This document shows, one piece after another, positions 63,987-64,000 of a stretch of DNA of 64,000 bases. Position numbers and translations under genes: made by a program. This stretch comes from Flavobacterium shii (GTDB lineage Bacteria > Bacteroidota > Bacteroidia > Flavobacteriales > Flavobacteriaceae). The notes below the pieces were generated by a model, which saw only the letters and a list, made by a program, of their open reading frames with translations, was not told the origin of the DNA and did not search any database. Each line of letters begins with the position of its first letter. Position 1 is the first letter of the stretch. The stretch is taken from the NCBI RefSeq assembly GCF_025847235.1, contig NZ_JAOZEW010000013.1, forward strand, positions 101,907 through 165,906, read 5' to 3'.

Positions 63987-64000
63987 TGCGAGAGATTAAC

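Overview
The window reads as chromosomal DNA of a Bacteroidota bacterium, most likely Flavobacterium or a close relative. The DNA is AT-rich, several promoters carry the Bacteroidota -7 box TAnnTTTG, and the proteins include TonB-dependent receptors with a CarboxypepD_reg-like N-terminal domain, a type IX secretion sorting domain, PorT-like barrels and Bacteroidota-only families (DUF4494, DUF4374-like). I see no tRNA, rRNA, CRISPR array, phage or insertion sequence.

Layout. 1-4.7 kb: small hypothetical and membrane proteins, an AraC regulator beside a DUF417 protein, and a second AraC-type regulator with a cysteine-rich N-terminus. 4.8-12.6 kb (- strand): a hydroxamate siderophore operon, in transcription order PLP decarboxylase, N-hydroxylase, a fused GNAT acyltransferase-NIS synthetase, a separate GNAT and a separate NIS synthetase. 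13-19.2 kb: a PchR-like AraC regulator divergent from a TonB receptor, a DUF4374 lipoprotein and a PepSY membrane protein; this resembles the XusABC xenosiderophore uptake set. Synthesis and uptake of ferric siderophore thus lie side by side. No dedicated siderophore exporter is visible.

19.5-39.3 kb (all - strand) is a metal-handling region: an outer-membrane barrel, a CzcCBA/CusCBA-type tripartite efflux pump, a MgtC / membrane protein / MgtA magnesium set, a CusRS-like two-component system, DsbD, two TlpA-like thioredoxins, two heavy-metal-associated (HMA) proteins, and two Cys-containing small proteins with the same C-terminus. Part of this region is a segmental duplication in which one TlpA gene appears to be a chimera.

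39.5-48.5 kb holds housekeeping and unknown genes (GH130, YkgJ-type, DUF3754, DUF4494, Mpo1-like) and a large SBBP/LamG/SprB secreted protein with a T9SS signal. 48.6-53.7 kb repeats the AraC / TonB receptor / lipoprotein arrangement without the PepSY gene. The two loci share the same promoter-operator geometry: two AATCC half-sites 21 bp apart, then 33 bp to TAnnTTTG. 53.9-64 kb contains a GNAT, a Crp-like regulator, an EamA transporter, DUF3592 proteins, a urea transporter beside a decayed UreH-like gene, a GNAT/MarR pair, an HxlR regulator divergent from an NAD(P)H oxidoreductase with three 19-bp-spaced repeats between them, a lipoprotein-type malate:quinone oxidoreductase and a DUF4198 protein.

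Intergenic spaces carry several families of dispersed palindromic repeats, some of which probably act as terminators. All functions are read from sequence by eye; no database search was possible.
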